Shown: piece by piece, positions 59,029-64,000 of the stretch
How the letters are laid out: every line of letters starts with the position of its first letter
How positions within the stretch are numbered: the stretch's first letter is position 1
Assembly: GCA_918026815.1 (NCBI GenBank)
Contig: CAKJVC010000088.1
Location: 806,001-870,000 of the forward strand
Length of the DNA: 64,000 bases
Direction of reading: 5' to 3'
Source of the DNA: Chalara sp. BL73
Taxonomy: Eukaryota; Ascomycota; Leotiomycetes; Helotiales
Position numbers and translations under genes: made by a program
Notes under the pieces: model-generated
The model's input: only the letters and a program-made list of their open reading frames with translations
Told to the model about the DNA's origin: nothing
The model's database searches: none

Positions 59029-60000
59029 ATTATCCGAGATTTAGGAGACACGAAACATGAGGGTGAGGCATCAAGAGCTGATTGTGAATGAGTATACATA
59101 TATATATTCAATTAGACTCCTACTCAACAGTCACATCGTTTTCGGAAATCTTATGATTGGAATTGTGCACCAATAATTTGAGCAATCTCTGGCTTGGCTT
59201 CCCTTCCTCATCAATGGGTGGAGCAAGACGATCACTAGGTCCATGAGCTTTGAGGCTCAATTGAAGTCTAAATAGTATGTCCTCGACTGGTAATAGGTTT
59301 ACAGTATGGATAATTTGAGAGGGGGCATCATGAAATTGCGGATGGTGCTGTGCCGTTCCCAGAACAGCAATCGCCTCAGCGGAATATGATGTTTTGTCCG
59401 CCGGCAAGCAAAACGAACGCCAAGGCGGGGTAGCAGTAGGGACTCAATGCAAATCTCCGTGCGGCTAATATATACGAATGAGGGACTGGGCAAGCCTCCA
59501 AAGAACTTGAAGAAACCATGTGTTTCCGGCATGGCGCTGCAATAAGTTGGAATTCTCTTGGTGACTCAAATGCTTGTTTAAACTTGCTGACTCTTTGGGT
59601 GTTACATATCTGTTTATCATATCCTACAACCCATATCGAAGGCCTCTGCTATCACTTTCAGAGAAGAAACTGGGCAGATTCATTGCTGAATATCACTGAC
59701 AGGCCAGATATTAGAAGCACAGCTCGGATTTGGTAGATAGAGTAGAATATGTTTCAGTATTCCTGCCTCCGGCAATGGCTAACATGACGGAAAGCTACTC
59801 GTACAACAAATATCATAGCCTAGTCGTTTTGGATATAATGCATGCGCGTGAGGGAATAATGAAACGTCCAAGGCTGTCTCATTGCTCTTAATCGTCTTGT
59901 ATTCAGTACTTGCTGACAAAGTAGGACATGATATCAGACTCCTAAGCTTTCAGCAAAGCCAAAAACACTGCCATCACTATTAGAACGAGTTAACAGTGAT
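59029..60000. other. Intergenic region upstream of the mannanase
   Basis: Promoter side of the mannanase gene. The 95-codon minus frame at 59120-59407 has fair amino-acid composition but no recognised domain; not called as a gene. Confidence 0.5.
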
Positions 60001-60694
60001 TCAAGAGGACCGGCGAAACATGCTCGGTAAAAATACGACTCGAAATGAAAGCATCTGACAACACATACTCACTGTGGAAGTAGCTTTTAGTTTAGATGGT
60101 GCAGACTTGGCGAGGGAAGAAGCGTAAAACTTCAAGAGAAACACAGACGCTCTTATTCCCTTGTCAGGCACCAGAGGCAGCAATACTTACGCTGATCAAT
60201 CCAACTGTCTCAAAGATACCTTTGTCCTTAAGCAGTGATAGAAGACGCTGGCCATCAATCGAACTAAAGCAAACAGCCGCAATGAAACTCGAAATCTAAA
60301 ATTGTCAAGCTGCAATATCAGAATAAGAACGAAGTAAAACCAACATTTGCTGGAAGAACCGCTAATACTGGAAAATTGGTTAGGTACCATAAATCTGTTA
60401 CAAACAGTTTGTAAGGATGCCTAGTGCCGCGATCATCATAGATGGTAGTGCGTGACACCTAAAATAGCACGCATGTCTCCAATAGCAAATAAATCCTTCC
60501 GGATCGTGGGGATCGATAAAGTTAAAGGCCCAGCAAAGTAGATTTCTGTACCATGGCGGCGTTTAACATGATCAATAGCCGTCACCGAGCAACTAATATG
60601 CCTAAGTTTGATCATCTGATAGCAATGTCAGTTACAAATCTACCTTCGTATCACACTTCACGCTCACCTTTGGCGCTACATGACTATCATGCAT
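60001..60694 (-). CDS. Putative small multi-exon gene, unrecognised
   Basis: Hand-built model with exons 60694-60668, 60615-60459, 60367-60345, 60295-60191 and 60129-60001, about 147 residues. None of its longest pieces reaches 60 codons alone, so it is easily overlooked. The four introns are GT-AG; two have convincing branch-like sites (CTGAC before 60616, CCTAAC before 60368), and exon phases match at all four joins. Exon 2 encodes EIYFAGPLTLSIPTIRKDLF, and exons 2-4 give a hydrophobic span (ILVLAVLPAN, then ISSFIAAVCF) followed by a polar helix-like stretch. No family was recognised. The 3' end is uncertain: exon 5 may instead splice at 60072. It could also be a decayed gene. Expression data are needed to settle it. 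Confidence 0.38.
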
Positions 60695-61985
60695 GGCTCG
60701 TCAGCCGCAGTATCGCGTTGACAGCTAATGGCTGTGGGGGTGGTTGAATGGTGCACCGCGCTTATAGTATTCGGCCGAGCGTTACTCCTAACGCCGCATG
60801 TAGGTGAAATGACCTCAAACATGCAGACCGTTGCTCAATCTGCAGGTCCAGCTGCAACTCTGTTGACCTGTAAGCAGATTTGGCAGGAAACGGTGTACAG
60901 TAGGACAACATGATATCGGTCTGGCAGCGTCCAAAGGGGGCAATTTATCGGGACGACTGGGGTATACAACGCCGTACTTTAATTTGCAGTATTAGGATTA
61001 GTCGGATCGGCCCGTAGGATCCAGGCGCGTAGTTGTGCAGTTTGAAGAAGATCTATGAAGCATCAGGTACTCGCTTGCAGTATTGATACTTACTAGATTG
61101 GTGAAGCAAAAACAGAGTGTTGAATGTCGCAACGCAGTGTCGCAGAAGATCGGCAAACATGAGGGCGGGGGCCGAGGACGCAACGCTAGGGGATAACGGG
61201 ATAACGGGCCCCACGTGAATTCGGCTGTGCCCCCCGCAAACAGGAAACCCGTTCTATTTTAGGCGCCGCCGAGAACATTGAAAGGGCCCCAAACTCAGAT
61301 TTTACAACGTCCTGAGATCAAACCTCTTCTCCCTCCACCACCAAAAACAAACCACGACGCCAGCATCACCCCGCCCCATTCCTTCTCATCTTGCCTATGT
61401 TACCACCAAGAGATTGGTTCCAAAAGCCTCGCATCCTAATCGAGATGTTGATACCCTGCGCTAGTCAGGCTGTTTTCCAATATTCTCTCCCGATGGCCCC
61501 AACGAGAATTCAAGCTAGCCCCGTCCACAAGGCACTCAACCGCCAAGTCAGCCTGGAGGGATCTTGTGTAGCATGGGATCTCCCCGTACCTGAAATTTCA
61601 TGACAAAGAAGAGACCAATCATGGAACATTCCGACGCAGCAGAGACTGGGCCTTAGGCGCAAGGCTACAGATACCAAGTAAACAAGGCTGGTAACGGTGT
61701 GTCGTTCAGGTCTAAGCCAAACTCCGAACACTTGCTTCAGTAGCCGAATGCTTAGTTTGGACCTGAGCAATCATTCAATTCTCCCTTTGTCAAATTTCTA
61801 TGCTGATACATTGTAGGCTCCAATAAACGATGTTCCAATCCACTATCTCGGAACCTGTTTTTGGCGCTATTCCTTGTGCAATACATCCACCAGCTAATTG
61901 CTAAAGTTCAGGTTGCCCGTAACTGACCCAGTCACATCTAACCGTCAAGCCAACATTTGTACTTCACGACATCACCTTCAAAGCG
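60695..61985. other. Intergenic region
   Basis: Holds only short open frames. A GGATAACGGGATAACGGG direct repeat of a 9-base unit lies near 61191-61208. Nothing else was recognised. Confidence 0.5.
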
Positions 61986-63398
61986 CTACGCAGCCGTTAT
62001 TTTTGGTAACATGGCCTCGATATACTCCCAAAGCATCGAGGAATCATGTGTATGGAACGCCGCTCCTGTGTAAAATGTCTGTTTCTGTCCTTGCAGCCTA
62101 CCCAGGTCTCTATAGAAGCCTGATGCAATCGCTTCGGCTGGTACTGTCATCTCAAACGGTGTATGGCTGGAGTATACGACTAGCTCAGGACAGCTTTGCT
62201 CTTTGCCAGATATCGATAGTTTTTTAATGCTGGATAAGATTTCCTCCCTAACCTCCACATCTGAAAGACTCAAGGCACTTCCGAACTTCACAGCCATCAG
62301 CCCAGGGGTACCACTGGGTTGTATTCTATACAAGCCTGGAAGGACAGGAATATTGTATAGGGTATTAGAACCAGTGTTGACGACAGTAACATTATCCGGA
62401 ATGCCCGTGTTCTTCACCAGCCCTGTGTAGTAGGCAGAGTGTCGGAATTGTGCAAAGAGTTTTTTCTCTGACCGAGTGAGATCCCAGCCCTCAAGATTGT
62501 CCAGATTTGGGGGGATTGTGAAAAGCAGCTTTTTGGAATTAATAAGCACAAGACCAGCTGGTGTTTCTACAAGAATCCTTGTTCCTGCCTGTGATCTTTC
62601 AACTGACAAGATCTTGCTGCTAAGAAACAAGCCACCCTCTAGTTCAGCTGTAGCATGCTCGTAGAGCTTGCTGTTATCCTTGTGTGTTGTAGTAAGAAAG
62701 CCTGTTACGATGCTGTTCAGAATTTCAGTCCCAAAGTTCTTGAAGACGTATAACGTTGGCTGAGCAAGTAAATCTCCAAGCCCTTGAGCGTACCCAAAGA
62801 CGAAGTTTATCATGTCCTGCAGCTTGTACTTCTCAGCGAACTCCCCGAATGACAGCAGTAGATCAACAGGGACAGGATAGACTAAATCAAAGCCTTTCTC
62901 AACATAAGGGTATTTTGATAATTGCTCTCTGTATGCGGCAAGTGCGGTAGCGAAATTAGATGGCACATAATCAAGAACCTCATGGCCAGTTCGGAAGTCA
63001 ACATATCTTGTAATTGGTGTGGTCAACCAATCCATTTGACCTATGGATACGTTTAGACGCTTGAAGTAGTTTTTGACGAGTGTTACATTGTGCCAAACAA
63101 CCACACCAATGTCGATAGTGTCACCGGTTTGAGGATCATGATAGGTTTCTGTGTGTCCTCCAAGATAATCTTTCTGCTCCACTATGGCTATAGTGTTTCC
63201 CAAATCAGTAAGTCGAATTGCAGCGTAGGTTCCAGACGAGCCACCTCCCACGATAGTGACATCACGCTCAATGACGGTTCCTACTAAGATCGGTTCACCG
63301 TTGAAAAGAACCGAGGTAGGTGGTTCGGCTTGCAACGTTGCAAAACCTATACCCAAAAGGCTGAGAGCAAGCGAGGCTGATTTAGTTGAGCCTCTCAT
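61986..63398 (-). CDS. Secreted/ER FAD-dependent amine-oxidase-like oxidoreductase
   Basis: Single exon, 470 residues. A hydrophobic signal peptide (residues about 8-23) is followed by an FAD-binding Rossmann fold: VTIVGGGSSGTYAAIRL (GxGxxG at 51-56) and the acidic end of strand beta-2 in IAIVEQKDYLGGHTETY, as in the amine oxidase/NAD-binding_8 group. The C-terminal FAD contact region is likely FYTGAAFHTHDSSMLWEYIEA. The closest known character is the fungal flavoenzyme group that includes beta-cyclopiazonate dehydrogenase. Substrate unknown, and no secondary-metabolite cluster genes lie beside it in this window. Several N-glycosylation sequons (NVTL, NVSI, NVTV) agree with secretion or ER entry. 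Confidence 0.85.
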   Translation of the reverse strand: MRGSTKSASLALSLLGIGFATLQAEPPTSVLFNGEPILVGTVIERDVTIVGGGSSGTYAAIRLTDLGNTIAIVEQKDYLGGHTETYHDPQTGDTIDIGVVVWHNVTLVKNYFKRLNVSIGQMDWLTTPITRYVDFRTGHEVLDYVPSNFATALAAYREQLSKYPYVEKGFDLVYPVPVDLLLSFGEFAEKYKLQDMINFVFGYAQGLGDLLAQPTLYVFKNFGTEILNSIVTGFLTTTHKDNSKLYEHATAELEGGLFLSSKILSVERSQAGTRILVETPAGLVLINSKKLLFTIPPNLDNLEGWDLTRSEKKLFAQFRHSAYYTGLVKNTGIPDNVTVVNTGSNTLYNIPVLPGLYRIQPSGTPGLMAVKFGSALSLSDVEVREEILSSIKKLSISGKEQSCPELVVYSSHTPFEMTVPAEAIASGFYRDLGRLQGQKQTFYTGAAFHTHDSSMLWEYIEAMLPKITAA

Positions 63399-64000
63399 CG
63401 TGGCGGCAAAACGTGTCCAACGGATGTACGACAGGACTGATACAGCACGCGGAAATTCGGATGTGGTGCTATTCTTAAGAGCTGATTTGACTCATCGGGA
63501 TACGGACAGAAAACAAGACGACAGCCTTAAAGTTTGAACTTTGAACAGATCCGGCATCTTACAGGGCTGCAAAGTCCCACCAACAAACAGCTGCAAAAGG
63601 AAAAGGGTGGCTTTATATCACTCACTCATTAACGACGCCTGTATTCCCTGGCCAAGATCAGCTGCCAGGGGTATAAGAAATATCCGTCAAGCCAAGAAAA
63701 TTATGGCTCTGGTCTGACCGGCGTTCATCCTTCGAAGAGAGGGTTGCCTACCGGCATTAATGTGGTGGGAAGATGACGTTGTAATAGGTCGTTTAGGAGC
63801 CTGACACACCTAAATATTGAAATGCAAGACTGCTGTTGTCCAGGAAGTCATAGCATATTGAACATCTCAGCTCTCAAATATGTGGCTCTCTTGGCTGAAT
63901 GTCTTAGAAACTTGCTTGCATCTTTCCAGAGCGCCACATTCAGCACACCCTGAAGATATTTTACTATTAAGGCTCGAGGCAAGCTTCAGAAGTTCGCAAA
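63399..64000. other. Intergenic region to window end
   Basis: Upstream flank of the FAD oxidoreductase. No gene recognised; a neighbouring gene may begin beyond the window. Confidence 0.5.

Noticed and set aside
59120..59407. 95-codon minus frame near the mannanase promoter
   Set aside because: Amino-acid composition is fair, but there is no domain and no neighbouring exon that fits.
61191..61208. GGATAACGGGATAACGGG looked like a homing-endonuclease (I-SceI-like) site
   Set aside because: It does not match the I-SceI site and there is no associated intron or endonuclease gene; it is just a short direct repeat.

Overview
The window is nuclear DNA of a filamentous ascomycete (Pezizomycotina). 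The supporting evidence is: genes split by short GT-AG introns (about 45-170 bp) with CTAAC/CTGAC-like branch sites; AT-rich intergenic stretches; and a gene set typical of moulds (PB1/ZZ/FW NBR1, AtfA-type bZIP, Ecm33, Inn1/Fic1 ingression protein, CBM1-bearing GH5 mannanase, dynamin-like Mx-type GTPase). Leotiomycetes is my impression of the class, from protein flavour only, and is not proven here. I hand-built 24 protein-coding gene models (one a tentative, unrecognised gene at 60.0-60.7 kb), plus one decayed gene and one possible solo LTR. I saw no rRNA, no convincing tRNA and no CRISPR.

Layout. 0-13 kb is dense: the 3' part of ornithine carbamoyltransferase, a SWIM/RING zinc-finger protein, Rud3-like Golgi coiled-coil protein, an SDR oxidoreductase divergent from a thiol/thiopurine methyltransferase, an OTU deubiquitinase, an MFS exporter and a homeodomain-like/C2H2 regulator whose stop codon is only 7 bp from that of the exporter. 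14-34 kb is all on the minus strand: an unknown Lys-rich protein, NBR1, CASC3/Barentsz, ATF1, a GST-like protein and MPP10. 34-44 kb holds the Inn1/Fic1-like C2 protein, a dynamin-family GTPase, a possible LTR remnant and the peroxisomal AMP-ligase Pcs60.

44.8-46.5 kb is a broken, secreted jacalin/aerolysin-type gene. 47.8-55.4 kb has ECM33, a PTAR1-like prenyltransferase alpha-repeat protein divergent from GET1, and a conserved membrane protein of unknown role. 57.4-63.4 kb has a secreted beta-mannanase with CBM1, the tentative five-exon gene of unknown function, and a secreted or ER FAD oxidoreductase.

How the genes work together. Mostly they do not: this is ordinary housekeeping and accessory fungal chromosome, not an operon or an obvious biosynthetic cluster. 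Themes are protein and membrane traffic (RUD3, GET1, NBR1, PTAR1), RNA metabolism (MPP10, CASC3), wall and septum (ECM33, Fic1) and secreted degradation or interaction proteins (mannanase, the decayed pore-former, the FAD enzyme). The most distinctive observations are a PCS60 intron whose retention would remove the peroxisomal signal, the decayed pore-forming-family gene, the unrecognised gene near 60 kb, and a sharp composition change inside the dynamin gene. All exon boundaries are read by eye from splice consensus and reading frame; no transcript data were available.
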